Assembly: GCA_964443845.1 (NCBI GenBank)
Contig: CAYUFA010000001.1
Location: 81,248-145,247, forward strand
Length of the DNA: 64,000 nucleotides
Direction: 5' to 3'
DNA from: UBA9214 sp964443845
GTDB lineage: Bacteria > Pseudomonadota > Gammaproteobacteria > UBA9214
Positions within the stretch are counted from its first letter, which is position 1; each line of letters starts with the position of its first letter. The notes beneath the pieces are model-generated. The model saw only the letters and a list, made by a program, of their open reading frames with translations, did not search any database and had not been told where the DNA came from. A program made the translations under genes and the position numbers. Of this stretch, positions 8,062-16,004 are shown piece by piece.

Positions 8062-8591
8062 ACCGCGCCCGCGGCTGCCTTGCCCTGGCCTGCCTGCTGG
8101 TGAACATGGCGGCGTGGGCGTTGCCGCCCGGCATCATGCCGGTCGCCGGACGGCCGGCACCGGCCCTGCAACTGAACGATTTCAATGGCAAACCCTGTAA
8201 CCTGGCCGACACGGCCGGGCACTGGCGCTTCGTGCATTTCTGGGCCAGCTGGTGCGCCCCCTGCCGGCGCGAGATGCCGAGTATCCAGCAGGCCATGCAC
8301 CGGCTGGCCGGCAGCGGCATCGAGTTCGTGGTGGTGAATACCGCGGAATCCGAGGACGATGTATTTACCTTCCTGGCGTCCGTGGCCCCGGAAATCCTGC
8401 CCCTGATGGACACCGATGGCCTGGCGACGGCGGCCTGGCAGCCGCGCGGATTGCCCGCCACGTTCCTGGTCGACCCGCAGGGGAAGATTCGCTACCAGGC
8501 GCTGGGCGGACGCCACTGGAATGAGCCGGTGTACCTGGATTTCCTGCGCCACCTGCCGGTCAGACCAGCCACTCCAGCAGGTAATAAATGA
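8058..8591 (+). CDS. TlpA/ResA-like periplasmic thioredoxin-fold protein
   Basis: A 177-residue protein with an N-terminal signal (about residues 1-21) and a thioredoxin domain carrying WCAPC at about residues 62-66 and the cis-proline loop GLPATFLVDPQGKI near 140. TlpA/ResA proteins are usually tethered or soluble periplasmic thiol reductants, often for cytochrome c maturation. No cytochrome maturation genes are nearby, so its client is unknown; the coupled upstream exported protein is a candidate. Its 3-prime end overlaps the convergent small gene by 32 bases. Confidence 0.85.
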   Translation: MNRARGCLALACLLVNMAAWALPPGIMPVAGRPAPALQLNDFNGKPCNLADTAGHWRFVHFWASWCAPCRREMPSIQQAMHRLAGSGIEFVVVNTAESEDDVFTFLASVAPEILPLMDTDGLATAAWQPRGLPATFLVDPQGKIRYQALGGRHWNEPVYLDFLRHLPVRPATPAGNK

Positions 8592-8808
8592 ACTGCCCCT
8601 CGGAGGATTTCGAGGGGCCCACCACGCGGGCGGGGTAGCGTTGGCGCGCCGGGTCCGCCGCGTGCAGGGCCTGTTGGCGATCCGCGTATACCTCCACGCA
8701 ACCGGCCGGATAGCGCTTGCGGTTCTGGCGCGGCGTGAAGATCACCGCATAGCGTTCCTGCGATACACCGGTTTCCGGGTCGGGCGGAACGATGCCACGC
8801 AGGCTCAT
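8560..8808 (-). CDS. Small hypothetical protein coupled to sixA
   Basis: An 82-residue protein, MSLRGIVPPDPETGV at the start and FIYYLLEWLV at the end. No membrane helix or known motif is seen. Its start overlaps the sixA stop (ATGA at 8805-8808), so it is probably translated as the second gene of a sixA operon. Its 3-prime end runs 32 bases into the convergent TlpA-like gene. Confidence 0.6.
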   Translation of the reverse strand: MSLRGIVPPDPETGVSQERYAVIFTPRQNRKRYPAGCVEVYADRQQALHAADPARQRYPARVVGPSKSSEGQFIYYLLEWLV

Positions 8809-9281
8809 GACTGCACCGCCCGGGCCAGCTTCGGTGGCAGCAGCCAGCGCAGCACCCAGGTATCCTCGGGCGTGCGTTCCAGGCAGGCCGCGCTGCCGGT
8901 GGCGAAGGCCACCGGTTTCTCGGTATCTTCGGTGCGCAGCAACAGCGCGACCAGCCGCCCCAGGAACGGGTTGTGACCCACCACCATGGTGTCTTCCTGC
9001 CAGACGTCGAGGTCACGCGCAAACACGGCAACCGGATCCAGCGGCGCAATCCCGCTCACCGTCTCGAGGGCGGCGCGGTGCCGCAGTTGCCCGGCCAGGA
9101 TGGTCGCGGTCTGTTCCGCGCGCAACTTGCCGCTGTGCCAGATGCGATCCACGCGCACCCCCGCCGCACGCAACACCGCGGCGACCTGGCCGACCTCACG
9201 TTCACCGTCCTCGCTCAGGGGGCGGAGCGCATCGGGCGACTGGTGTACCGCCGCGCCGTGGCGTACCAGGTACAGCTTCAT
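8805..9281 (-). CDS. sixA: Phosphohistidine phosphatase SixA
   Basis: A 158-residue small histidine phosphatase, the usual SixA length. The catalytic RHG motif is at residues 7-9 (YLVRHGAA), with RPLSEDGERE at about 20, SGKLRAEQTA at about 51 and the second catalytic His in VVGHNPFL at about 102. SixA removes phosphate from histidine of phosphotransfer proteins, best known for PTS Npr and earlier for the ArcB Hpt domain. No PTS genes are in the window. It heads a two-gene unit with the small protein at 8560-8808. Confidence 0.9.
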   Translation of the reverse strand: MKLYLVRHGAAVHQSPDALRPLSEDGEREVGQVAAVLRAAGVRVDRIWHSGKLRAEQTATILAGQLRHRAALETVSGIAPLDPVAVFARDLDVWQEDTMVVGHNPFLGRLVALLLRTEDTEKPVAFATGSAACLERTPEDTWVLRWLLPPKLARAVQS

Positions 9282-9391
9282 GCCCGCCTGCCCGGCGTGC
9301 GCCTGCCGGCATCACAACCTGTCGAGTCTGCCTGCGACATCGTGTCCCCCCTCGCGGCTGACGGATTTCCCGGTGCGACGGCAGCCGCCGC

Positions 9392-10273
9392 TCACCGTTG
9401 TGCGATGAAGTGTACCGCAGCGGCCACGGTGTCTGCATTGCGCAGGATGCGGCCGTGACCGAGACCGCGGGTCTTCAGGAAGCGCGCCCCCCGCCAGGCG
9501 GCGGCAATCCGTTCACTCTGTTGCCACGGGACACTCCGGTCATCCTCGTCGTGGATCAGCAGGGCCGGAACCTCCAGCCGGCGCGCGTTGGACACGGTCG
9601 AGATATTGTCCCAGAAGTCGTGCTCGAAACGCCGTTCGAGGCGCCGGCACAGGTTGGCGACCACCCGCTCGTGCATGTCGAGCGTCCGGGCGAAACCGTC
9701 GACCAGGAATCGTGCGTCGGCCGGCGGGCAGAAGCAGACTGCGCGTCGCGTGTGTACGCCGTGATTCAGCGCGTAGGCCAGCACCATGCCACCGAAGGAA
9801 TGGGTAATCACCGCGTCCGGGATGCCGGCATGCTGCTGCAGGCGCTGCAGGACCCGGGCACACTCCAGGATATTGGTGCTGTGACCGGAGGAGCGCCCGT
9901 GACCCGGCAGGTCCGGCGCCAGCACCTGGAATCCGGCCGCCTGCAGCGGTGCGACGAAGGCCGCCACCTGGCTGCCGCACCCCGACCAGCCATGGACAAA
10001 CCACACCACAGGCCCCCGCCCCCAGCGATACACGGCCACCCGCGCCGGACCGACCGTCAGGGTTTCCCGGCGCGCCGCCTCCACCGCCCGTGCACCGGCC
10101 GCGGATTCCGGGAAACGGCGACTGCGGAACCACAGCCAGCAGGCCCAGCGACCCAGCACGGACGGCAGTAGCGCCCCGGCGTGGTGGAACAGGAAGCGCA
10201 TGGCGCGCAGGGACCACGGCAGCCGGCGTGTTGCGGAAGGGGCTCCGTGTAATTGTTTCCTGTGCGCTGCCAT
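9392..10273 (-). CDS. Alpha/beta hydrolase
   Basis: A 293-residue alpha/beta hydrolase. The oxyanion segment VWFVHGWSG is at about residue 90, the nucleophile elbow THSFGG at about 158 (His before Ser), the acid in LLIHDEDD at about 240 and the catalytic His in TRGLGHGRIL at about 268. The N-terminal 60 residues are basic with one hydrophobic stretch (LPSVLGRWACWLWF), perhaps membrane-associating. The Shine-Dalgarno GGAAG precedes the ATG. Substrate unknown; the family includes esterases and lysophospholipases. Confidence 0.82.
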   Translation of the reverse strand: MAAHRKQLHGAPSATRRLPWSLRAMRFLFHHAGALLPSVLGRWACWLWFRSRRFPESAAGARAVEAARRETLTVGPARVAVYRWGRGPVVWFVHGWSGCGSQVAAFVAPLQAAGFQVLAPDLPGHGRSSGHSTNILECARVLQRLQQHAGIPDAVITHSFGGMVLAYALNHGVHTRRAVCFCPPADARFLVDGFARTLDMHERVVANLCRRLERRFEHDFWDNISTVSNARRLEVPALLIHDEDDRSVPWQQSERIAAAWRGARFLKTRGLGHGRILRNADTVAAAVHFIAQR

Positions 10274-10479
10274 CGTTCACTTCCGGCCACCTGATCAGCA
10301 TAGCCGGCACCCATCGACCCTGCTATTGCACCTGCCCGACCGGGCACCGGCTGCAGCCATGCTCAGGTTATGCCTTGCAAAACACCAGGTTGACAGCTGC
10401 GCTTCCGGTTCGGTCAGAAATCCGTATCATGGCCGGCCACCACCGCCCGGCACGGACCGGGCACAACCACGGAGCAGTT

Positions 10480-10761
10480 ATGACCACGACAGTCGAAGAA
10501 TTGACCATTCGATACGAGGAAGACGGTATCGAGACCGTGCGTGAACTCGACAAGCAGATCCTGACCCGGGGCGCCTGGTCGACCGTAATCTTCCGCTACC
10601 AGGACTGGGATCGCAGCAAGGAGGCCTACGGTCCGGACAAGTTCAGCATCCGCCGTTACCAGAAGCGCAACGGCGAGTACCAGCAGAAATCCAAGTTCAA
10701 CATCTCCAGCAAGGACCAGGCGGAAAAGATCATCACCGCACTCCAGGGCTGGATCAAGTAG
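10480..10761 (+). CDS. Small conserved protein, possibly PC4-like
   Basis: A 93-residue acidic/basic soluble protein (MTTTVEELTIRYEEDG at the start). The central part alternates charged beta-like stretches (TVIFRYQDWDRSKEAYG, KFSIRRYQKRNGEYQQ) and ends with an amphipathic helix (QAEKIITALQGWI). The strand-strand-helix pattern is reminiscent of the PC4/p15 single-strand-DNA-binding fold, but this is only a resemblance. A GGAG lies 6 bases before ATG. It stands alone between two minus-strand genes. Confidence 0.7.
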   Translation: MTTTVEELTIRYEEDGIETVRELDKQILTRGAWSTVIFRYQDWDRSKEAYGPDKFSIRRYQKRNGEYQQKSKFNISSKDQAEKIITALQGWIK

Positions 10762-10765
10762 GCCG

Positions 10766-11137
10766 TCAGGGCCGTGCATCAGCGGCCCGGGCGCGTGCCA
10801 GGTCTGCCGCGCTCACCGGCTGTTCCTGCAGGAGTGTGGCGAGCAGCGCCCGCTGCTGCAACGAGGATGCCTGCGAGATGTCGTCCTGCCGGTCGAAGTA
10901 ATACTGCAGTGCCGCCCGGACCATGGCCCGCGGCCGGCGGCTGATGTCCAGCTCCTGAACCTGCTCGCTGATGCCCTGCTCGATCTGCGCGGCGAGTTCC
11001 AGGAGCGTGTAGCGTGCCACCTGGGCGCAGTCCGAGCCACCGGCGGGATAGGCCGCATGCGCGTAGTCCCGGATGGCGGCACACAGCAGGTCCCGGACCG
11101 GCACATCACAACGCAGACGAATTTTCGTGCTGGCCAC
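10766..11137 (-). CDS. Hypothetical protein
   Basis: A 123-residue protein taken from a GTG at 11137 (VASTKIRLRCDVPV); longer starts add arginine-serine-rich sequence that looks non-coding. It is predicted mostly helical (YTLLELAAQIEQGISEQVQELDI, MVRAALQYYFDRQDD), with no membrane segment. It may form a unit with the small gene upstream at 11211-11411. No family recognised; the start is uncertain. Confidence 0.5.
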   Translation of the reverse strand: MASTKIRLRCDVPVRDLLCAAIRDYAHAAYPAGGSDCAQVARYTLLELAAQIEQGISEQVQELDISRRPRAMVRAALQYYFDRQDDISQASSLQQRALLATLLQEQPVSAADLARARAADARP

Positions 11138-11210
11138 TGGCGGGATCCCGGATTGCGGGAATCCCCATGGTACACCAGAGTAACCGGCAGGCGATGCAGT
11201 TCTGTCGCGA

Positions 11211-11411
11211 CTAGCGCGGCACCCGCTTGCGTATCGGGTGTTCGTCGTCAAACACGTCGGAGAGCTGCTCCTGCAGCCAGATATCTTCCTGCATGACCTC
11301 GACCTTGCGGCGGGCGATCGCAGCCCGCAACGCCTTGAGCGCCGCCATACCCTTGCGGCGCTTTTTCCGTCCTTTCTTTTTCGGATGGATGTCCTGCGTG
11401 ACAGCACTCAT
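11211..11411 (-). CDS. Small basic/acidic protein (PA3496-like?)
   Basis: A 66-residue protein. Residues 10-21 are almost all Lys/Arg/Gly (PKKKGRKKRRKG), followed by a helix and an acidic end (SDVFDDEHPIRK). The arrangement of a basic head and a helix with an acidic tail recalls the short PA3496-type envelope-integrity proteins, but the match is loose. Confidence 0.45.
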   Translation of the reverse strand: MSAVTQDIHPKKKGRKKRRKGMAALKALRAAIARRKVEVMQEDIWLQEQLSDVFDDEHPIRKRVPR

Positions 11412-11686
11412 ATGGCCCCCTGCGAGTCCGTCATTTCCTGCCTGATAGGATGGTTTCCATGGGGCTATCGGCCAGCCCGAAAACAGCCTTTAGCGCACGC
11501 ACGAGCCCGGGGGCTCTGCCATCACCCTGGCCGAATCTTTACAACCTGCTGATATTGCAGATATTTCATGGGCAGACTGGAGATTTTCCCGCCCGGCCGC
11601 ATATTGCCCGCACAGGAAAACTGCGCAGAAATCCGATATCTTGGATAGATAACCGGCGATTGCCGATACGGACAGCGAGGTCCCCG

Positions 11687-12214
11687 ATGTTGCGAATCCT
11701 GCTCCCCGGACTCCTGCGGATGCTGCTGATTTCGATCACCACCCTGGCTCAGGCGGAGCCGGTCTACCGCTGGATCGACCGCGCCGGCGTTACGCATTTC
11801 AGCGAGACGCCGCCGGACAGGACAGTGACCGGGGTCCGGATCGTGGATCTGCCACCCCCGGGGCCGGAGCAGCCGGTGCAAGCGGACGATTATTATTCGG
11901 TGGCCAACCAGGCGGCGCGCATGGAAGCACGCCGCCTGGAAAGCGAGCGGCTGCGCGCCGAGCAACAACGGGCGGCCGCCGCCTTGCGCCAGACCGAGGC
12001 AGCCAGCGTCGCGCCCCCGCAGGAGCCGGAGCCGGAGCCGGTCTATCAGTACCTGTATTTCCCCTACCCGCCACACCCGGCGGGACCGTATTTCCGGCCG
12101 GGTCGGCACCGGCCGCGAACGGGTCCGCCGCCCGGAGCGGACCGGGGGCATCGTCAACCCCGGTCCGGCTGGCCGAACTATTCGTTTCCGGACACGCCGC
12201 TGCGCCGGCAATGA
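11687..12214 (+). CDS. Exported DUF4124 protein
   Basis: A 175-residue protein with a signal peptide (about residues 1-24, LLRMLLISITTLAQA). The mature N-terminus is a DUF4124 domain (EPVYRWIDRAGVTHFSETPP, about residues 25-50), a periplasmic module that often precedes coiled coils. A glutamine/arginine-rich coiled coil follows (about 80-110), then a proline-, tyrosine- and arginine-rich tail. GCGAGG precedes the ATG at good spacing. Function unknown; the family occurs with envelope proteins. Confidence 0.75.
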   Translation: MLRILLPGLLRMLLISITTLAQAEPVYRWIDRAGVTHFSETPPDRTVTGVRIVDLPPPGPEQPVQADDYYSVANQAARMEARRLESERLRAEQQRAAAALRQTEAASVAPPQEPEPEPVYQYLYFPYPPHPAGPYFRPGRHRPRTGPPPGADRGHRQPRSGWPNYSFPDTPLRRQ

Positions 12215-12264
12215 GCGGATGCGGCCTGCTACACTGTCTGCTGTCCGACAAGCCGGTAACGCCC

Positions 12265-12534
12265 GTGAGTGAAGAACAGGAAAGCCCGCTGACATTCCCC
12301 TGTGAGTTCCCGATCAAGGCCATGGGCAAAGCCGACTGCGACCTCGACATGATCGTGGTCGAAATCGTACGCCGGCACGCCCCGGACCTGCACGAGGGGG
12401 CGATACACAGCCGTACCAGCACCAGGGGCAACTATGTTTCCGTCACCGTCAAGGTCCGGGCGACCAGCCGCGCCCAACTCGACGCCATCTACCAGGACCT
12501 GGTCGACTGCGAAGCCGTCCTGGTCGCGCTGTGA
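12265..12534 (+). CDS. ybeD: YbeD/DUF493 family regulator-like protein
   Basis: An 89-residue DUF493 protein, matching the 87 residues of E. coli YbeD. Core segments PCEFPIKAMG, VVEIVRRHAPD and GNYVSVTVKVRATS form the ferredoxin-like, ACT-like fold. The GTG at 12265 is preferred: an in-frame ATG at 12211 overlaps the upstream stop, but a -10-like TACACT at 12230 would start transcription between the two. It lies directly upstream of lipB and lipA, the conserved ybeD-lipB-lipA order. The stop overlaps the lipB GTG. Confidence 0.85.
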   Translation: MSEEQESPLTFPCEFPIKAMGKADCDLDMIVVEIVRRHAPDLHEGAIHSRTSTRGNYVSVTVKVRATSRAQLDAIYQDLVDCEAVLVAL

Positions 12535-13184
12535 GCCGTATGCCTGCCCACCTCCGCACGCTCGCTGCTGCCCCCTGTCCCATGCAGGTGCGCCGGCCCG
12601 GGCTGGTCGAGTACCGGGCCTGCTGGCAGGCCATGCAGGAGCTTACCGCCACCCGGGGCCCCGCCACGCCCGACGAACTCTGGTTCCTGGAACACCCGCC
12701 GGTCTTCACGCTCGGCCGCAACGGCAAGTTCGAGCACCTGCTCGATCCGGGGGACATCCCGGTCATCCGTGTCGACCGGGGCGGCCAGGCAACCTACCAT
12801 GGTCCGGGACAGCTGGTGGTCTATACCCTGCTGGACCTGCGCCGACGCCAGCTCGGGGTACAATCCCTGGTCCACCGGCTGGAACAGGCCATCATCGACC
12901 TGCTGGCGGACCATGCCGTCGGGGCGCAGCGGCGCAGTGGTGCACCCGGCGTCTATGTCGACGGGTACAAGATCGCGGCACTGGGTCTGCGGGTACGTCG
13001 GGGTTGCAGCTTTCACGGTCTCAGCCTGAACGTGGACATGGACCTGGCCCCGTTCGCGCGCATCAACCCGTGCGGCTATCCCGGACTACCGGTCACCCAA
13101 CTGGCGGACCTGGGGATCGAAAGTTCCCCGCAGCAAATCAGCCACAAGCTGCAGGCACACCTCGAAACACTGCTCCAGGACTGA
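12531..13184 (+). CDS. lipB: Octanoyltransferase LipB
   Basis: A 217-residue enzyme moving octanoyl groups from acyl carrier protein to lipoyl domains. Family motifs: RGGQATYHGPGQLV (about residues 83-96), GAPGVYVDGYKIAALG (catalytic Lys in GYK, about 149) and the catalytic Cys in INPCGYPG (about 183). The GTG at 12531 overlaps the ybeD stop; an ATG at 12540 is an alternative. The lipA start follows 3 bases after the stop. Confidence 0.95.
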   Translation: MSRMPAHLRTLAAAPCPMQVRRPGLVEYRACWQAMQELTATRGPATPDELWFLEHPPVFTLGRNGKFEHLLDPGDIPVIRVDRGGQATYHGPGQLVVYTLLDLRRRQLGVQSLVHRLEQAIIDLLADHAVGAQRRSGAPGVYVDGYKIAALGLRVRRGCSFHGLSLNVDMDLAPFARINPCGYPGLPVTQLADLGIESSPQQISHKLQAHLETLLQD

Positions 13185-13187
13185 ACC

Positions 13188-14135
13188 ATGAACGATGACA
13201 GGAAACAGCGCGGCGCGGCCAAGACCGCCCGCATCCCGGTCCGTATCGAGACCACCACGCGACCGGCGCGCAAGCCGGCCTGGATCCGCGCCCGCTCCCC
13301 GGCCGATCCCGCCGTTGCCCGGCTCAAGGAAGTGTTGCGCGAGAACCACCTGCACACCGTCTGCGAAGAGGCCTCCTGCCCGAACCTGGGCGAATGTTTT
13401 GCCGGTGGCACCGCCACCTTCATGATCATGGGGGACGTCTGTACCCGGCGCTGCCCGTTCTGCGACGTGGCACACGGCCGCCCCGACCCGCTGGATCCCG
13501 CAGAGCCCGACAACCTCGGCCGCACCATCCAGGCCATGGGACTGCGCTACGTGGTGATCACGTCGGTGGATCGTGACGATCTGCGCGATGGCGGCGCGGC
13601 CCATTTCAGCGCCTGTATCACGGCGATCCGCACCTCCAACCCGGATATCCGCATCGAGGTGCTGGTGCCCGATTTTCGTGGCCGCATGGACCGTGCCCTG
13701 GAGATTCTCACCCGTACACCACCGGACGTGTTCAACCACAACCTCGAAACGGTCCCGCGCCTGTACCGCAAGGTCCGCCCCGGCTCCGACTACGATTGGT
13801 CGCTGCAGCTGTTACGGCGTTTCCGCGCACTGCATCCGCAGGTACCGACCAAGTCCGGGCTGATGCTGGGCGTCGGGGAAACGCTGGACGAGGTGGAACA
13901 GGTCATGCGCGACCTGCGCGTCCACGACTGCGACATGCTGACCCTGGGCCAGTACCTGCAGCCCAGCGTGCATCACCTGCCGGTGGAGCACTACCTCCAC
14001 CCGGACGAGTTCGAGCGGCTGGGTGAGCTGGGCCGTGCACTGGGCTTCTCCCATGTCGCCAGCGGCCCGCTGGTACGTTCTTCCTATCACGCCGACGAGC
14101 AGGCAAGACAGGCCGGGCGGCAGCGGCGGGGCTGA
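13188..14135 (+). CDS. lipA: Lipoyl synthase LipA
   Basis: A 315-residue radical SAM enzyme that inserts two sulfurs into octanoyl-lipoyl domains. The auxiliary-cluster motif C-x4-C-x5-C (CEEASCPNLGEC) is at about residues 59-70, the radical SAM C-x3-C-x2-C (CTRRCPFC) at about 85-92, and the C-terminal cluster-ligand serine in GPLVRSSYHA near 295. It ends the ybeD-lipB-lipA unit and converges on the GGDEF-EAL regulator. Confidence 0.96.
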   Translation: MNDDRKQRGAAKTARIPVRIETTTRPARKPAWIRARSPADPAVARLKEVLRENHLHTVCEEASCPNLGECFAGGTATFMIMGDVCTRRCPFCDVAHGRPDPLDPAEPDNLGRTIQAMGLRYVVITSVDRDDLRDGGAAHFSACITAIRTSNPDIRIEVLVPDFRGRMDRALEILTRTPPDVFNHNLETVPRLYRKVRPGSDYDWSLQLLRRFRALHPQVPTKSGLMLGVGETLDEVEQVMRDLRVHDCDMLTLGQYLQPSVHHLPVEHYLHPDEFERLGELGRALGFSHVASGPLVRSSYHADEQARQAGRQRRG

Positions 14136-14195
14136 AGGCCCCGCGGGGCAGCCAGCGCGCAAGGATTCCAGCGGGAGTCCGCCGTGCAGGTCCTT

Positions 14196-16004
14196 TCAGG
14201 CCCCGCCCGGGCCGGACTTCCGCTCCGCCCGCCGCAGTGCGGAGAACGCCCCCTGCGCACGCAGCCAGCGTTCCATTTCCGCTGCCGGTGCAGGTTCGGC
14301 AAAGTAGTACCCCTGTGCCTCGTCACACCCGTGTTCCCGCAGGAATTCGAGCTGCTGCGGGGTTTCCACGCCCTCCGCGGCCACGCGCATGCGCAGGCTG
14401 TGCGCCAGCCCGATCACCGCCACGACGATCGCGGCATTATCGGCGTCTGTACCCACATCCCGCACGAAGGAGTTATCGATCTTCAGCGTATCGATCGGCA
14501 GGCGCCTGAGCAGGCTGAGCGATGAATAGCCGGTACCGAAGTCATCCAGGCTGAGGTGCACACCCATGCGCTTCAGATCACGCAATGCGCGGCCACCACC
14601 CTGGATATCCTCGAGGATCACGCGCTCGGTCATTTCCAGCTCCAGCCAGGCGGGCGGAATCCCTGCCTCCTGCACGCTGTCGCCGAGCATCTGGTTGAAC
14701 AGCGTCTGGCGGAACTGGCAGGCCGAGAGGTTGATCCCGAGCCGCACCGCTACCAGCCCGTCACCTACCCAGCGGTGCAGCTGCCGGCAGGCGGTGCGCA
14801 GCGCCCATTCTCCGATCGGCACGATCAGGCCGCACTCCTCCGAGGCGAGGATGAAATCCGCCGGCCGCACGATCCCCTTCTCCGGGTGGTGCCAGCGCAG
14901 CAGGGTTTCCAGGCCGACCACGGCAGCGGTCCGGAGATCGATGCGCGGCTGGTAGTACACCTCGAATTCGCCGTTCGAGAATGCCCTGTGCAGGTCATTC
15001 TCCATGGCAAGACGCTCGAACGCCGAGGTGCTCATGGAGTGCGTGTAGAACTCGTAACTGTTCTTGCCGTGTTGCTTGGCGTTGAACATGGCGGTATCCG
15101 CATTCCGGATCAGCTCCTCCACGCTGTTGCCGTCGTAGGGGAACACGGCGATCCCGATGCTGGGCGTCACCACGACCTCCTCGGTACCGATCAGGAATGG
15201 CACCGCGATGGCATCGATGATGCGCCGGGCCGCGCGCGCGGCATCATCGGCCTTGTCGATCCCGTTCAGCAGCACCGTGAACTCGTCGCCGCCCAGTCGC
15301 GCCACCGGGTACTCGTCGACTTCCTGCTCCCGGCCGACCGCGTCGCTGCGGCGCAGGCAGGTCAGCAACTGGCCAGCCACACTGCGCAGCAGGCGGTCTC
15401 CCACCGAGTGACCGAAGGTATCGTTGATGTACTTGAAATTGTCGATATCGATGAACAGCATGCCCACCAGGCGGTGGTTGCGGCGCGCGGTTTCCAGGGA
15501 CTGGTGCAGGCGCTCGGTGAACATGCGCCGGTTCGGCAGGTTGGTCAGGACATCGTAGTAGGCCAGCTGGTGAATCGCCTTTCTGCTCCGGCGCAGGCTC
15601 TCGAACGCGCGCATGGTGCGCAACAGGTAACGCACACGATGGCCGAGAATCGCATAGTTCAACGGTTTGGTGATGAAATCCGTGGCGCCGAGCCCGAAGG
15701 CATGGTCGATGGAATCGATATCCTCGAGGCCCGTCATCATCATGACCGGAATATGCTTGCCCCGCTCGCCGGCGCGGATCGCAGTACAGGTTTCGAAGCC
15801 GTCCATCCCCGGCATCAGGACATCCAGCAGAATCACGTCCGGCTGCGACCGGGCGAGGAATTCCAGCGCGGCCTCGCCCGTCTCGGCCTCTTCCACCACC
15901 AGGCCGATCTGGCGCAGGCTTTCTCCGACCAGTACCCGCACCATCGGGTCGTCATCCACGATCAGTACCAGCGAGGCAGGTCCGGTCAGGGCGGTCTCCG
16001 TCAT
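14196..16004 (-). CDS. Response regulator with GGDEF and EAL domains
   Basis: A 602-residue three-domain cyclic-di-GMP protein. The receiver spans about 10-128, with phosphoacceptor Asp in DVILLDVLMPGMDG (about 61) and Lys in ITKPLN (about 111). GGDEF spans about 150-325 with an intact LGGDEFTVLL. EAL spans about 345-590; the motif reads ETL, but the metal-ligand Glu and the NLSACQF, EMTERVI, DDFGTGYSSL, KIDNSFVRD and AEGVET blocks are kept, so phosphodiesterase activity is likely. AGGAGG precedes the ATG. The start overlaps the stop of the upstream hybrid kinase by 4 bases, so the kinase is the likely phosphate donor. Confidence 0.92.
   Translation of the reverse strand: MTETALTGPASLVLIVDDDPMVRVLVGESLRQIGLVVEEAETGEAALEFLARSQPDVILLDVLMPGMDGFETCTAIRAGERGKHIPVMMMTGLEDIDSIDHAFGLGATDFITKPLNYAILGHRVRYLLRTMRAFESLRRSRKAIHQLAYYDVLTNLPNRRMFTERLHQSLETARRNHRLVGMLFIDIDNFKYINDTFGHSVGDRLLRSVAGQLLTCLRRSDAVGREQEVDEYPVARLGGDEFTVLLNGIDKADDAARAARRIIDAIAVPFLIGTEEVVVTPSIGIAVFPYDGNSVEELIRNADTAMFNAKQHGKNSYEFYTHSMSTSAFERLAMENDLHRAFSNGEFEVYYQPRIDLRTAAVVGLETLLRWHHPEKGIVRPADFILASEECGLIVPIGEWALRTACRQLHRWVGDGLVAVRLGINLSACQFRQTLFNQMLGDSVQEAGIPPAWLELEMTERVILEDIQGGGRALRDLKRMGVHLSLDDFGTGYSSLSLLRRLPIDTLKIDNSFVRDVGTDADNAAIVVAVIGLAHSLRMRVAAEGVETPQQLEFLREHGCDEAQGYYFAEPAPAAEMERWLRAQGAFSALRRAERKSGPGGA

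Noticed and set aside
8595..8620. CCCCTCG/CGAGGGG hairpin after the TlpA-like gene
   Set aside because: It lies inside the coding sequence of the small convergent gene and lacks a U-tract.
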